DNA of 64,000 nucleotides from Symbiodinium natans (GCA_905221605.1 CAJNDS010002823.1:591001-655000), one strand, 5' to 3'. Shown: positions 34,601 to 42,566, numbered from the stretch's first letter. Notes: generated from the letters alone by a model not told the origin. Numbers and translations are program-made.

Positions 34601-37600
34601 AGACTTTAAACCTTGAAGGACGATTCCCACTCAGTGACTCAACCCTGAATGCTGTCTGCAAGGACAGGGGCATCACCCACCATGCCACCCCACATGGCAG
34701 CAATCTCACGCGGAGCGGCCTGCGCGCAGAACCCCTCATTCAGAATTCAAACCCCAAGGGTCCATGTACCTAGAGAAGGAAAGACTGTTGTTGGGGAACA
34801 CTTGGAGTACTTCCTATGATTATATGGGGACCGCCTCCATGTAAAATTGAATTTCGGTTGGTTTTACTGTACATGAAAACAACACAGAAGAGACAGAGAG
34901 AAAGATATTTGTACACATATTATATACTACAGCATCTGGGGTTTAGGACTCATAAGACCTGAAAAGCATGTTCTAATTCCACCGCATCTTTGGGCCCCTA
35001 CAGGTTTTTTTTGTTGAAGCCTCTGAAACCGAGTAATTCTTAGGGGTTACCCTAAACCCTAAACCCTAAACCCTAAACCCGAATGCAATCACGCGGAGGC
35101 CTCACGGCCAAACGAGCCACCGAGGGCCACGACGACATCCTGACACAGGGACCACGGGAACAATCCTCATAGAGCTGTTACTCTGCAACGTGTACCCCTA
35201 CATCCGGGTTTAGGGTTTAGGGTTTAGGGTTTAGGATTTAGGTTCAGGGTTTGGGGTTTCTGGTTTAGGATGTAGTAATAGGGTTTAGGCTTTAGGGTTT
35301 TAGGGCTCAGGCTTTAGGGTTTAGGAACCCTCGAGCCGTTTAAGCCCTCCAAGCGAAAGTGCATGCAAACCGAAATCCCCAAAAAATGGAACACCTCCAA
35401 ACTCACCAAAAACGACAGACACAAAACGCCCAGCCCCCTACAAGGCCCCTGGATACCCTAAACCCTAAACCCTAACCCCTTTAAACCCTAAACCCTAAAC
35501 CCTAAACCCTAAACCCTAAACCTAAACCCTAAACCCTAAACCCCAAGCCTGCACCATGGCATTCATCACAGTCGCAGCCGGCGGCATCTTGGCTCCTTCT
35601 TCTGGGGGATTCGGGCTTGATACATGCGGTTTAGGGTTTAGGGTTTAGGGTTTAGGGTTTAGGGTTTAGGGTTTAGGGCTAGGGTTTAGGGTATAGGGTT
35701 TAGGGCTAGGGTTTAGGGTTTAGGGTTTGGGGTTTGGGGTTTGGGCTCTGGGGTCTTGGGTTAGGGCCCTCAAGACCCTCAAGGGCTTCGGGCTGGAGGC
35801 TCACTGCGACCGTCGGGTCTCAGGGTGGGCAACGCCAAGCACTAAACCAAAACCAACACCCTGCAGGGTTTAGGGTTTAGGGTGTAGGGTTGAGGGTTTA
35901 GGATTTAGGGCTTAGGGCTTCGGGCTTAGGGTTTCACGTTTAGGGTTTAGGGTTTAGGATTTAGGGCTTAGGGTTTCACAAAGTCACAAAATCCCTGACA
36001 TGTTCAAACCCAAACCTAAAACCGCACCACCTGAACCCTGCACTGCCTACACTCTCTACTCCCTAGACCAACGTTCTATGTCCAGCGGAGCGATCGCCCC
36101 TCCCACCCGCCTCGCAAGGATTCATCCACAGACACCTTGCAAGCAGAGGGGAAACCTCCCTTAGCCCTTCATAAGCTCTAAACCCTAAACCCTAAACCCT
36201 AAACCCTAAACCCTAAACCCTAAACCCTAAACCCTAAACCCTAAACCCTAAACCCTAAACCCTAAACCCTAAACCCTAAACCCTAAACCCTAAACCCTAA
36301 ACCCTGCCCCACAGGCTTCCGGAGTCCACGACGACTCCACCTCCCCGTTGGCCAAAAGCCTCTAAACCCTGAAGCCCTTTAAAAGGGTTGGGGTGGGATT
36401 AGGGTTTAGTGTTGTGGGTTTAGGGCTTAGATCAAAAGCACCCCTACGCCCTAAAACCTGCTAAACGCCGAAACCCAATCAAATCGCAAGAGCCCCCTAA
36501 GCCCAACCCTTACAAAGCTGAGTTTAGGGCTGAGGGTTTTGGGCTCTTTCGGCCTAGGGATTCCAAGCTAGGAGGGTTTAGGGATCTAGGGCGAAACAGT
36601 GTGTGTTCTTCTGTCTTGCAGGGCTCCCCAAGCCACGAAGCCAAAAACCGGTTTAGGGTTTAGGTTTTGCGGGTTAGGGTTTCGTTCGGCAGCAGTTGCT
36701 TCGGGTTTTAGGTTTCTGGCTTAGGCGCTGGGCGGCTAACCCGAACACCCAGTGGAAAGGCGGGCCACGATATATGTCTCCCGGCCACGCAGCCAGTACC
36801 AAGCGCCAGCGCCAATCCTTACCAAAGGCTCCATGTGCCATGCATCCATATGAAGTCGGGTTTATATTTCTTGTACGAAAGGACACCCAGAATATACACT
36901 CGCCAATATTAAAAAGGAACCTTATATACACTCACCAAGAACAGTAATATAAACCCTGCTTCATATATCCATACCGGCATTTCCGAAAGTAGGTTCCTGT
37001 GATAAGAACGACAATGTCATTTTGGGCTTCAAACGGGCATGGCGGCGCATTTGGGGCTTTTCCCCTCTGTTAGTTCTAATAGAGGCTGATTATACCCAAA
37101 ATGCACGTGTGTAGTAGCCACCATGGACCCAAGATTGGACACTGTTTACAGACGGGGCCGGAAGGTGGGGGGGGGGAGGGGGCAGCGTTGAGGGTTTAGG
37201 GTTCAGGGTTTATGGTTCAGGGCGTGATATAGGGATGAATCGTAGGGGGGAGGGGGGGGGGGGTGAAAGCAGACGTGAGTCTGGTGCGTCGAAAGTGAAG
37301 CAGGAGTGATCTGCGGATACTCGGGGTTGTTTGTCATGCAATGAAAACAGGGACCAGAAAAGGGAATATCTTGGGAACTCGAACGCTGTAAATGCGCAAC
37401 CCTGAAAGGAGGATAACTATGGCAGTTGTTATTCAGGCTCTCTTGAATTTGGAGGTTTACGAAATAAGGGACCCCTAATAGAGTCCGCCAAATAGTAGAA
37501 TTCCCTGATAATCAGAACCCCAATAAGGTACCCCTAAACCCTAAACCCTAAACCCTAGTACCATTGAAATGCCCTGAGAACCCGCCGAGCCGCACCCCTG

Positions 37601-39234
37601 CAACGGTTACCGAGAGCATTCGGCGCTGGGCAGTGGACTCCTGGGAGAAGATTTGAGGGTGAGTGGTAGGGTCTTGGGCTTACCTGGAGTTTTAAGGGTT
37701 ATACCTACTAAATGGGGGTACTTACTACTAGTCTGTAGTAGGCAAGTAGGGTCCCGGGTAGAGGTTCAGGGTTTAGGGATTACATTTGGGATTTTCAGGG
37801 TTGCGGGTTCTAGGGTTAGTGGTTCAGGGGCTTCGGGTGCGGGGTGCAGAAGGTCTACATAGGGTCGAGGGTTGCAGGCCGCAAGCGCAATGGGCATCCC
37901 ACTCGTTGGTCGCATATCAGGGGAAGGCAGAGCATAGTTTCGAAGAGAGCCACTGGATTGGCTGCTTGCTGGGTCGGGCTGCCTGGGGTTTAGGGCGCAG
38001 GAGACGGGAAGCCAAAAGAATCAAGCGTGCGCCGAACTCAGCACCCTCGCAACACCCTGCCTGCACTATCGGAACAACTTTTGCCAAGCGCTGATCCTCA
38101 ACCTGCACCCGGATACAAGCCCCTGGCTTATACAACTGTCATGGGTTCCCCTACGCCCCTCTATAATACCCCCCTAGGTTCCCCCCATAATTAGCGATTT
38201 AGGGATAATTACGCCTAATGAAGGCTATTTAAGGGGAGTAGGGAAACCCATGAAACTGTCTGACCTGGTGGAAGCTTCATGGGATCTGGGGCCATGGATC
38301 CTAACATCCAAATTCCTGGAACCGATGTCGCAATGAGACGTGCGGGCTGAGGGCGGGGTCGGAATAATTGCTAGTAGTATTCCTGAGGGCCCCTTTATAA
38401 ATATGCAAAAATATCCTTCTCCCCCCCCCCCCCCCCCAAATCCCTATTCTAATTATTTAGGCCCCTATATTGCAGGCTTGTTGTTGTGGGTGTTTGTCTA
38501 CAGCGACAAGCTTTGCATTGCATCATGGAACAATGCAGTCGCCCCATTGGCTCGCAAGCGACGGTTCACACGTGGATCCGACACACTTAACCCCAAATTT
38601 CCCAAAGCCTTAAAACTTGGTCGCCATATGAACCCACCCATAAAACCCCGAAGAGGCAGCCAAAAAGCGCTAGCGATCTCGAGGAAGCCACCGTGGTCGT
38701 AGCCAAACCTAGTCATAGGGGCCCATATCATTCCCAAAAGCACGCGCTGCTGGTCTCTACAGAAAAGAGGCCGGACAAAAAAAGGAAATGAGGGTGTGCA
38801 GCTGGGAACTTTCCAGTGGAACCCAGAAACAAACAGTAGGTAATGGCTCAGGCTCCGGGGGCACCTCAATGGAAGACCGCATTGGAGTTTAGGGTTTGGG
38901 GTTTCGGGTTTAACCCTAAACCCAAAAACCCTAAAGCCCTCAAGGAAATCCTGAAGCCGGCCCCTCAAACTAGGGTCCCTTTTTAAATTCTTGTGTACCC
39001 ATTGTAAGGCGGCACCCTTGCAAAAGGGATCTCAAAAAGGGAACCTAGTTTAGAGAACTACCCACATTCTTCTCACAAAACGCTGGCACGAGTCTGAACG
39101 CGGGTCCCAACCAGTAGGGCCCAGCCTAGGGCCCGCTTGAACCCTAAACCCTAAAAACTTGCGCCGAGGTGCCCCAAGATCTGCACCTGGCGTATCAGGT
39201 GCGCGATGAAGATGCCGACCAGGCCCGAGCCAGC
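9884..39234 (-). CDS. CLC-type chloride channel / Cl-/H+ antiporter gene, many tiny exons (gene-level entry)
   Basis: The gene was assembled by eye from minus-strand exons, each listed separately. Two blocks splice in phase. Block A is 36111-36135, 35549-35592, 35101-35139, 34681-34719 and 31479-31518. It gives VSVDESLR, KMPPAATV, GGSFGRE then AAPRE: the helix-D/E/F signature with the gating glutamate of CLC proteins, in its GREAAPR variant. Block B is 19341-19404, 19101-19188, 18874-18899 and 18112-18188. It gives YPSLLGNGRAL then GAGAAGGTLTPSVSLG, the helix-M/N region. Further exons at 15.0, 13.1 and 12.8 kb give P/Q/R-helix-like sequence, and a terminal exon stops at 9884. CLC proteins are dimeric membrane channels or antiporters for chloride. 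The product would resemble the bacterial GREAAPR subgroup. Uncertain: the 5' end, the stretch between 31.5 and 19.4 kb, and whether blocks A and B are one gene or two paralogues. Confidence 0.72.
10562..10712. mobile_element. family T2 copy expanded by a poly-C/poly-A tract
   Basis: Ends match T2 (CTAGGTTGCCCAGT ... ACTACTGGGC). The central C-run has grown to about 30 bases followed by an A-run. Confidence 0.5.
11888..12026. mobile_element. family T5 copy with an internal tandem duplication
   Basis: TTGCTTAAGAACCCT to GGGGTTCTCAAGCAA, with a roughly 32-bp unit (ATAAGGGTGATATAAGGATT...) present twice in tandem. Confidence 0.55.
12161..12259. repeat. CCCTAAA array
   Basis: About fourteen perfect units, reversing to AGGGTTT at the right edge. 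Confidence 0.95.
12760..12832 (-). CDS. CLC exon, last membrane helix (IPMTIAVVCATGSVAI)
   Basis: Hydrophobic, with IPMT resembling the LPMI start of helix R. Acceptor GGTTCAG|G; the donor is G|GTTTAGGG, the array itself. Other frames and the plus strand are open too, but this frame is the one in phase with 13059. Confidence 0.55.
13059..13145 (-). CDS. CLC exon (TAIGQAAFQGDLAKLRQ)
   Basis: Acceptor GCCTTAG|A and donor CG|GTATTTAGGG. The two leftover bases join 12832 in frame to continue into IPMTIAVV. It corresponds to the loop before the last CLC helix. The 226-bp intron to 12832 contains telomere-type units at both ends in opposite orientation. Confidence 0.6.
14366..14470. mobile_element. 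inverted-repeat element, family T4 (AAGGGTCCATG / ACTTGGGCC)
   Basis: Left AAGGGTCCATGTTCCTAAAT and right TGAGGTACATGGGCCCTT are imperfect complements. Related segments lie at 8902-8972, 10050-10130, 28546-28636 and 34757-34830. Confidence 0.5.
15021..15076 (-). CDS. CLC exon (SPVTGLWLLMEFA)
   Basis: RNSPVTGLWLLMEF resembles the helix P/Q motif R-x-P-L-T-x-x-x-L-x-x-E of CLC proteins. Acceptor GGGCAG|C; a GC donor (GC|GCAGGG) gives the two-base remainder required by the next exon. Other frames are also open. Confidence 0.5.
16441..16580. repeat. poly-C tract with scattered A
   Basis: About 140 bp of almost pure C on the plus strand. Open frames through it encode only proline or glycine runs and are not genes. 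Confidence 0.95.
17269..17321. repeat. CCCTAAA array
   Basis: Seven perfect units adjoining the exon candidate 17322-17370. Confidence 0.95.
17322..17370 (-). CDS. possible CLC exon (GVEAWALKVEEPSLFL)
   Basis: Phase 0 reading from acceptor GCATAG|G to donor TGG|GTTTAGGG, where the donor is the first unit of the array 17269-17321. It joins in phase only if 18112 uses its GC donor. The plus strand is also open here. Confidence 0.4.
17394..17690. repeat. long TTTAGGG array with GTTTAGGGG variants and internal duplication
   Basis: Seven- and eight-base units mixed. A stretch reading TTTGTAGTAGACCCACTG occurs twice (17621 and 17690), pointing to a segmental duplication inside the array. Confidence 0.9.
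17987..18103. repeat. dispersed repeat, copy 1 (pair with 36864)
   Basis: Shares ATATTTCTTGTAC, ACACTCACCAA and AGTAATATAAACCCTGCTTC with 36864-36967 in the same order. A fragment recurs at 10145-10175. Confidence 0.7.
18112..18188 (-). CDS. CLC exon (GAGAAGGTLTPSVSLG)
   Basis: G-x-G-x-x-G-G-x-L-T-P-S-x-x-x-G is the CLC helix M-N signature that lines the inner chloride site. It is the best single family match in the gene. Acceptor GTCAAG|G; donor G|GTGCC, or a GC donor two bases later. TTTAGGG repeats lie on the right. Confidence 0.8.
18874..18899 (-). CDS. CLC exon, 26 nt (TWVLGMLL)
   Basis: Phase 0 start and two leftover bases, completed by G of the next exon to read L-V-L-K. The chosen acceptor is CGCCAG|ACC; nearer-upstream CAG sites are also possible. 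Donor GGT|GTGTCTCGG. Arrays CCCTAAA (18776-18855) and TTTAGGG (18953-19000) flank it. Confidence 0.6.
19007..19096. mobile_element. family T3 element at a splice donor (GGAGGTTCATGGGTAG termini)
   Basis: T3 elements carry ACTTGGAGGTTCATGGGTAG and its complement at the two ends, with TATAAGTAGGG repeats inside. This copy's right end lies within four bases of the GC donor of the CLC exon 19101-19188. Confidence 0.6.
19101..19188 (-). CDS. CLC exon (VLSRTYPSLLGNGRALAEIV)
   Basis: The YP.LLGNG..LA motif is a hallmark of the bacterial-type CLC family. Acceptor CTCGAG|G; GC donor (ATC|GCCGACTAGG). The donor is followed within four bases by the end of an inverted-repeat element (19007-19096), so that element forms the 5' part of the intron. 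Confidence 0.75.
19341..19404 (-). CDS. CLC exon (RERLLNPPEAHRAAAVA)
   Basis: It ends with two bases that the next exon completes. Donor GGC|GTTGGTAG; acceptor CTGCAG|C. It fits the amphipathic lead-in to the helix carrying LLGNG. Confidence 0.55.
20503..20730. repeat. degenerate CCCTAAA array
   Basis: CCCTAAA with CCCTATAGAAA and CCCCTAAA variants; supplies the donor flank of 20733. Confidence 0.9.
20733..20783 (-). CDS. possible exon (DRLGGQPEELDETDWEQ)
   Basis: Seventeen codons. Acceptor CTGAAG|G and donor CAG|GTGGGTTTAGGG, where the donor leads directly into the array at 20503-20730. The peptide is acidic and unassigned; phase does not join simply to 19404. Confidence 0.45.
20995..21830. 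other. AT-rich island without recognised gene
   Basis: AT-rich and without telomere-type arrays, with many ATTCATTC, GTTCACTT and GAATGAA words. It resembles 39290-39790 in style (TTCACTTTGTTCAC), suggesting two relics of one unidentified element. Confidence 0.5.
22178..22279 (-). CDS. possible terminal exon (GALWIFRGDNVWLTRD), unknown protein
   Basis: Thirty-three codons and a TAA. Acceptor CCGAAG|GGG lies next to a TTTAGGG array, and CCCTAAA repeats follow the stop. The third positions are largely G/C, better than the opposite strand. An internal donor CAA|GTGGCA is possible, in which case the TAA is intronic. If terminal, it conflicts with a single CLC transcript running through here. Confidence 0.45.
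   Translation of the reverse strand, partial: GALWIFRGDNVWLTRDANGSIYREQVAVVRSLD
23577..23655. mobile_element. family T1, near-perfect hairpin copy
   Basis: Its two arms of about 35 bp pair almost completely around a few-base loop. Same termini as 7990-8089. The best-preserved palindrome in the window. Confidence 0.65.
23713..23755 (-). CDS. possible exon (EAAFRRFIKFVEA)
   Basis: Minus frame with donor GGG|GTGTTAAAG and acceptor GGAAG|C, CCCTAAA repeats on the left and TTTAGGG on the right. It lies inside the span of the CLC gene, but the peptide is hydrophilic and I cannot place it. Confidence 0.4.
24051..24385. repeat. two TTTAGGG arrays separated by about 120 bp
   Basis: Units at 24051-24135 and 24256-24385, same orientation. 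Confidence 0.9.
24655..25055. repeat. CCCTAAAA eight-base variant array
   Basis: About 400 bp dominated by CCCTAAAA, CCCCAAAA and CCCTGAAA, returning to CCCTAAA at the right end. It is the longest array in the window. Confidence 0.95.
25063..25117 (-). CDS. possible CLC exon at the helix F/G region
   Basis: Two minus frames are open: one reads GPVAGLGAVPRN, the other SALWLASGPSLGMP. Both resemble the AGAGLGAVYN region of CLC proteins; phase from 31479 favours the second. Acceptor GCCGAG|G, donor CCG|GTTCG. The large CCCTAAAA array lies on the left and TTTAGGG on the right. Confidence 0.4.
25334..25446. mobile_element. diverged family T2 copy
   Basis: Retains the AAAAAGGGTGCCCG core and GGGAACCTAAGCCCC with worn ends. 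Confidence 0.5.
26318..26398. repeat. (ACAGAC)n then (CCAGAC)n microsatellite
   Basis: Hexamer array in which a one-base variant takes over halfway. Confidence 0.9.
26641..26742. repeat. CCCTAAA array
   Basis: About fourteen perfect units. Confidence 0.95.
30691..30804 (+). CDS. possible exon (GRAAADVIMAGSTAEGERSQ)
   Basis: Thirty-eight open codons starting after CCAAG following a CCCTAAA array, with a possible donor CGA|GTGTGG. AT-rich DNA follows. The minus strand is also open. No family recognised. Confidence 0.35.
30838..30905. repeat. (AAGAAT)n-type tract
   Basis: Imperfect AAGAATAAG repeats heading an AT-rich island that extends to about 31290. Confidence 0.85.
31479..31518 (-). CDS. 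CLC exon, 40 nt (LLRAQGLQSREAW)
   Basis: Phase 0 start fits the previous exon; it ends with one extra base. The sequence fits the cytosolic loop following GRE-AAPRE in CLC proteins (LxxRxGLSPExR-like). Acceptor CGAAG|C, donor G|GTGCACCC, leading into CCCTAAA repeats at 31412-31462. Confidence 0.55.
32042..32111 (+). CDS. possible terminal exon (KLRVSVLKNAYSSSWLWTKK)
   Basis: Acceptor AACCCAG|G at the end of a CCCTAAA array, then 22 codons with G/C third positions and a TAA. It lies on the strand opposite to the CLC gene, inside its span. Confidence 0.35.
32438..32523. mobile_element. family T3 copy
   Basis: ACTTGGAGGTTCATGGGAAG to CATGAACCTCCACGT. Confidence 0.6.
33108..33222. mobile_element. 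family T2 copy
   Basis: Closely similar to 48850-48962 over its whole length (CTAGGCTGCCCAGTAACC ... ACTACTGGGCATCCCAG). Confidence 0.65.
33531..33643. mobile_element. family T3 copy
   Basis: Both ends preserved: GGAGGTTCCTGGGTAGTTAT at the left and ATAACTACCCATGAACCTCC at the right. Confidence 0.65.
34169..34266. repeat. CCCTAAA array
   Basis: About thirteen units, one CCCCAAA. Confidence 0.95.
34681..34719 (-). CDS. CLC exon, 39 nt (AAPREIAAMWGGM)
   Basis: Phase 0 at both ends. It completes the preceding GRE to GRE-AAPRE. Acceptor GCGCAG|G, donor ATG|GTGGGT. No telomere-type array directly abuts this exon. Confidence 0.7.
35101..35139 (-). CDS. CLC exon, 39 nt (DVVVALGGSFGRE), gating glutamate
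   Basis: Thirteen codons in phase 0. GGSFGRE matches the CLC filter motif GxxGREGP/GREAAP, in which the glutamate gates Cl- and passes protons. Acceptor TGTCAG|G; GC donor (GAG|GCCTCC). The alternative GT donor eight bases on would break the join to the next exon. CCCTAAA array on the left (35050-35080), TTTAGGG on the right (35203-35240). Confidence 0.72.
35458..35546. repeat. CCCTAAA array
   Basis: Donor-side array of the CLC exon 35549-35592. Confidence 0.95.
35549..35592 (-). CDS. CLC exon, 44 nt (KMPPAATVMNAMVQ)
   Basis: It starts with two bases that complete the codon opened at 36111 and ends in phase 0. Acceptor GGAG|CC; GC donor (CAG|GCTTGGGG). The donor runs into the TTTAGGG complement at 35458-35546, and the opposite array lies at 35631-35745. 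MPP..TV precedes the GRE motif in the GREAAPR type of CLC. Confidence 0.65.
35631..35745. repeat. TTTAGGG array
   Basis: Acceptor-side array of the CLC exon 35549-35592, opposite in orientation to 35458-35546. Confidence 0.95.
36111..36135 (-). CDS. CLC exon, 25 nt (VSVDESLR)
   Basis: Acceptor CTTGCAAG|G, GC donor (GAG|GCGGG). It leaves one base that completes Ala with the next exon's CC. In related CLC proteins a similar short V-S-V stretch precedes the MPP segment. Confidence 0.6.
36177..36306. repeat. CCCTAAA array
   Basis: About eighteen perfect units. Confidence 0.95.
36864..36967. repeat. dispersed repeat, copy 2
   Basis: See 17987. Both copies lie in presumed introns of the CLC gene. 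Confidence 0.7.
37582..37640 (-). CDS. possible CLC exon (ESTAQRRMLSVTVAG)
   Basis: The minus reading has a strong acceptor (CTTCTCCCAG|G) and donor GG|GTTCTC. The sequence could be the amphipathic start of the second CLC helix. The opposite strand is also open and ends in a stop (WAVDSWEKI then TGA at 37655), so strand is uncertain. Confidence 0.35.
39159..39234 (-). CDS. possible CLC exon, N-terminal transmembrane helix
   Basis: Translates to AGSGLVGIFIAHLIRQVQ then ILGHLGA, resembling helix B of CLC proteins. Acceptor AATCAG|G and donor GTTTTTAGGGTTTAGGG. CCCTAAA repeats lie on the left and TTTAGGG on the right. The third codon position is mostly G/C. Its link to the later exons is not phase-tested because intervening exons are unclear. 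Confidence 0.5.
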
Positions 39235-39289
39235 CTGATTTCTTTTCTTGAGGGTTTCGGGTTTAGGGTTTAGGGTTTAGGGTTCTCTC

Positions 39290-39790
39290 TTCTTCGCACG
39301 TCCATGTTATTATTATTATCATCTTAATTCTAAAGCTTGTCAAGGAACGAGCGAATTGAAGGAGCGAATTAGTGAACGAAAGATTGGTGTGTTCACTTTG
39401 TTCACATGGTTCATGGTTTTACTATGTTCTCGACTGTTCTTTTCATGAGTTCGTTCATTCGTATATTTGCATCACTTCGAAGTGATATAAACAGTGTTTG
39501 CGTGATCTTAGATTATCGCGAAAGAAAAGCCAATCATAAAGAACTTCGTGAAGAAATTCATATCATTACTGTAAGCCCCGGGCACTTATTATTAGTTTTC
39601 AAGGAGCTGGTAACTCATTTATTCGTACTAAGTGAAAATCATAAGTTTGAAATACCATGTGAACGTAATGAATAAAGCGCTTTCCTCTCGTCTTTTTCCT
39701 TTCGTTCGATATTAGATGACTTCGCGTGCTTCCTTGCAAGTCAATCTAGTATGGAACGAAGGAAAAGAACAAGGAGAAGATTCAGACGGG
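39290..39790. other. AT-rich island with an 89-codon open frame (39406-39675, plus)
   Basis: The open frame is AT-rich and unlike the G/C-ending codons of other exons. No family recognised; may be chance. The surrounding words match 20995-21830. Confidence 0.4.
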
Positions 39791-40227
39791 TCTGAGGTTT
39801 AGGGCTAGTCCTAAACCCTAAACCCTAAAACCCTAAAACCATAAACCCTAAATCCTAAACACCTAAACCCCTAAACCCTAATGTGGCCCAAAGCAAGCCG
39901 TAGGGCTCGCTGTGCCTGCAGCCTAGTCCTCTATGAAGTTCGCTGACCTCCCAACGCGCGCCGCAAAAAAAAAAAAAAAAAAAAAAACGCCCTTAACCGA
40001 TAAACTACCGGATCGAAGACTCGGCTTTAGGGCTTATGGTGTTACTAGGGTTTAGGGTTTACGATTTTAGGGTTTTAGGGTTTTAGGGTTTTAGGGTTTT
40101 AGGACCTGAAAGCAGGGCTTACCTTGAGGGCTATTCCAGCACTTTGTCGGTTGCGGCACCTATTGCTGTAAGGTGGGAGCAGCCGAACTTCTGTGGCTCT
40201 TCGGGTTCAGGTCTTAGGAGTTGACAG

Positions 40228-40370
40228 CTATGGGTTTAGGGCTAGGGTTTAGGGTTTAGGGTTTAGGGTTTAGGGTTTAGGGTTTAGGGTTTAGGGTTTA
40301 GGGTTTAGGGTTTAGGGTTTAGGGTTTAGGGTTTAGGGTTTAGGGTTTAGGGTTTAGGGTTTAGGGTATA
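40228..40370. repeat. TTTAGGG array
   Basis: About nineteen units, nearly perfect. Confidence 0.95.
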
Positions 40371-41361
40371 AGGGGGACATGCGAATCGCCCCGTTCTGGG
40401 ACGTAAATGCTTGTAGCCTGATCCTCAAGATACAAAACAAGTACAGGGTGGCTTCTGACAGGAAAGGTTTGCACAAGCTGAACATGTCATGCTAAGCCAC
40501 GGGACGAGACCACTCCACTTCGAAGGTTCAAAAAACGTGCAATTGTCTGCCAAGAAGCCCTGTGCCACCTGGGCTATGTCCCTAAACCCTAAACCCTATA
40601 TCCCTAAACCCTATATCCCTAAACCCTACATCCTTAAACCCTATATCCCTAAACCCTAAACCCTGATCCCTGGGTACGCATCAGGTCTCAGTGGCTCCGT
40701 GCAGAAGCGTCGCGAGCAGCCTCGGCCCAGGATCGTGGCGTTCATCCGTTAACCCTAAACCCTAAACCCCAAGCCCTAAACCTAAACCCTGAGCCCTAAT
40801 GGAGGGGCCGAGTTGGAGGCTGGAAAATGACCTGGACCGGAACCCGGGCTCCGGTGAAAACGAGGGAGCAGGGCGCTGGATAACCCTCAACATCAAATGC
40901 GTTGCTCCAAGCATGTAGGGTTTAGGGTGTAGGGTTTAGGGTTTAGGGCTTAGGGTTTAGGGTTTAGGGTTTAGGGCTTAGGGTTTAGGGTTTAGGGCTG
41001 ACACCTGAAAGAGACCATTGCTTGAAGTGCTGCACAGTTGGTCTGTCCCACAATGCAAAACAACTCCAAGGACCTCCAAAGACACACCGGGAAGAACTTG
41101 GGAGCGATCACTTAAACGGTTTCGGGTTTGGGGTTTAGGGTTTAGGGTACTTAAGAGATACGTGGCGGTGGCCCTGGATTCCCATCTCCCTGATCCCTCC
41201 CCAAAAACACAAACATCCTAAACCCTAAAGCCCTGAAGCCCTCAAGCCCTAAACCCCGCAACATTGAGGCCCTGAATCGTCATTCCTGGGCCCTTACTTG
41301 AACGACTACCGAGCCCGCTATACAACTCTCCACCCTCTCCACCCAGCATTTTTGAACCCTA

Positions 41362-41468
41362 TACTTGGAGGTTCATGGGTAGTTGTAAGTGGGGCTTTAG
41401 GAAGGGCAACTATAGTTCGAACTGGTTATAACCCTTCTTAGGGTACGTATAAGCCTACGTGCAACTAC
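41362..41468. mobile_element. family T3 copy, right end worn
   Basis: ACTTGGAGGTTCATGGGTAG left end, with internal TTATAACCC and GGGTACGTATAAG. Other T3-like segments are at 9098-9200, 19547-19643, 46016-46080 and 47023-47103. Confidence 0.5.
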
Positions 41469-42300
41469 ACCACAGTACCCTATGAACCCGAAAATATGGG
41501 CAAAATATGGGCTTAGGGCTTGGGGTCTTTACGGTTTAGGGAGGTCAACACCCCCCCCCCCCCCCCAAGAAATATCACAGCACGTATTGGGAACTGCGGG
41601 AGCATGTATGGGACCAGTTTGGGGTTCAGGCTTTGAGTCAAGTCGCATGCATCCAGCAGAGCATGCTTGCCTGAGTACCCAAACTCTTGGCTTTAGGGCT
41701 TCGGGCTTAGGGCTTGGGGCATAGGGCTTAGGGTTCAGGGGGGCATCGTAATCAGCGAAAGCTATGGGTAAGCACAATGTTTAATCCTAACCGAAACATC
41801 TGGTAGAACCTCTCAGAAAAGGCTTCGAATCCTGCAAACGGAAGGATGACGGATGAACCCTGACCCGCTGAAACCCGGCAATTCACCCGGGTTTAGGGTT
41901 TCGGGTTTAGGGTTTCCATCCGGACTCTAGGCTTTAGGGTTCAGGGCAGGGTATCAGGGGTTTAAAACCTATGGTTCCAGGAGTAAACCCTAAACCCTAT
42001 AAACCGTACACTCTAAGGGTTTTCAGGCTTTTAGGGATTTAGAGCTTTAGGTTTTCAGGAAATTGAAGGGTCTGAGGGGTTTTAAGGGGTTTAGGGTTTT
42101 AGGGGTTCCGGGTCCCAGGAGTTTAGGGCCTAATTCCGGGTTTGGGGATTTAGGTTCAGGGCTTCAAGGTTCAGGTTTATTATGGAGCTCTGAAGGGAGG
42201 GGAGTTCAAGGGGGGGTAGGTACCTAGGGAATCTTAGGGAAGCCGCGAAAAAGCCACACGCCATGCTGGGCAACTGGTAACCCAGGTTTTCAGCTACGAA

Positions 42301-42390
42301 TTGCTTAAGAACCCCACAAAAAGTGAAATCTTTTCCTTTCAAGGGTAATATAGGGATTATACTTTTATTCTTGGGGGGTTCTTAAGCAAA
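42301..42390. mobile_element. inverted-repeat element, family T5 (TTGCTTAAGAACCCC termini)
   Basis: TTGCTTAAGAACCCC at the left and GGGGTTCTTAAGCAA at the right are exact complements. Related copies at 10350-10456, 11888-12026, 13700-13780 and 46694-46795. Confidence 0.65.
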
Positions 42391-42566
42391 CAGTTTTCAG
42401 CCCTACATACCCAGACGGAGACCCAGACGCAAACCCTGAACACTCTCAGCCCCAAACATCCCCGCAAATCCCTGAACCCCAGGCTCTGAACACCCCTCAA
42501 AAAAAAACTAAACCCAAATCCCCCCCCCCCCGCCCAAAAAAAGAACCGTGCCCTAAGACTTATTGC

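Larger units (their letters stand above)
39790..42560. other. arrays and short unassigned islands
   Basis: Poly-A run at 39965-39987, arrays, CCCTATAT-interrupted repeats (40572-40670), and islands at 40680-40750 and 40800-40900 open on the minus strand that could be 5' CLC exons. Confidence 0.3.

Noticed and set aside
36303..36359. CLC exon before VSVDESLR
   Set aside because: The most protein-like frame does not end in the phase needed by the next exon; the plus strand is also open with a good acceptor.
38498..38968. 156-codon minus open frame as a gene
   Set aside because: No recognised family, mixed codon bias, and it crosses telomere-type units.
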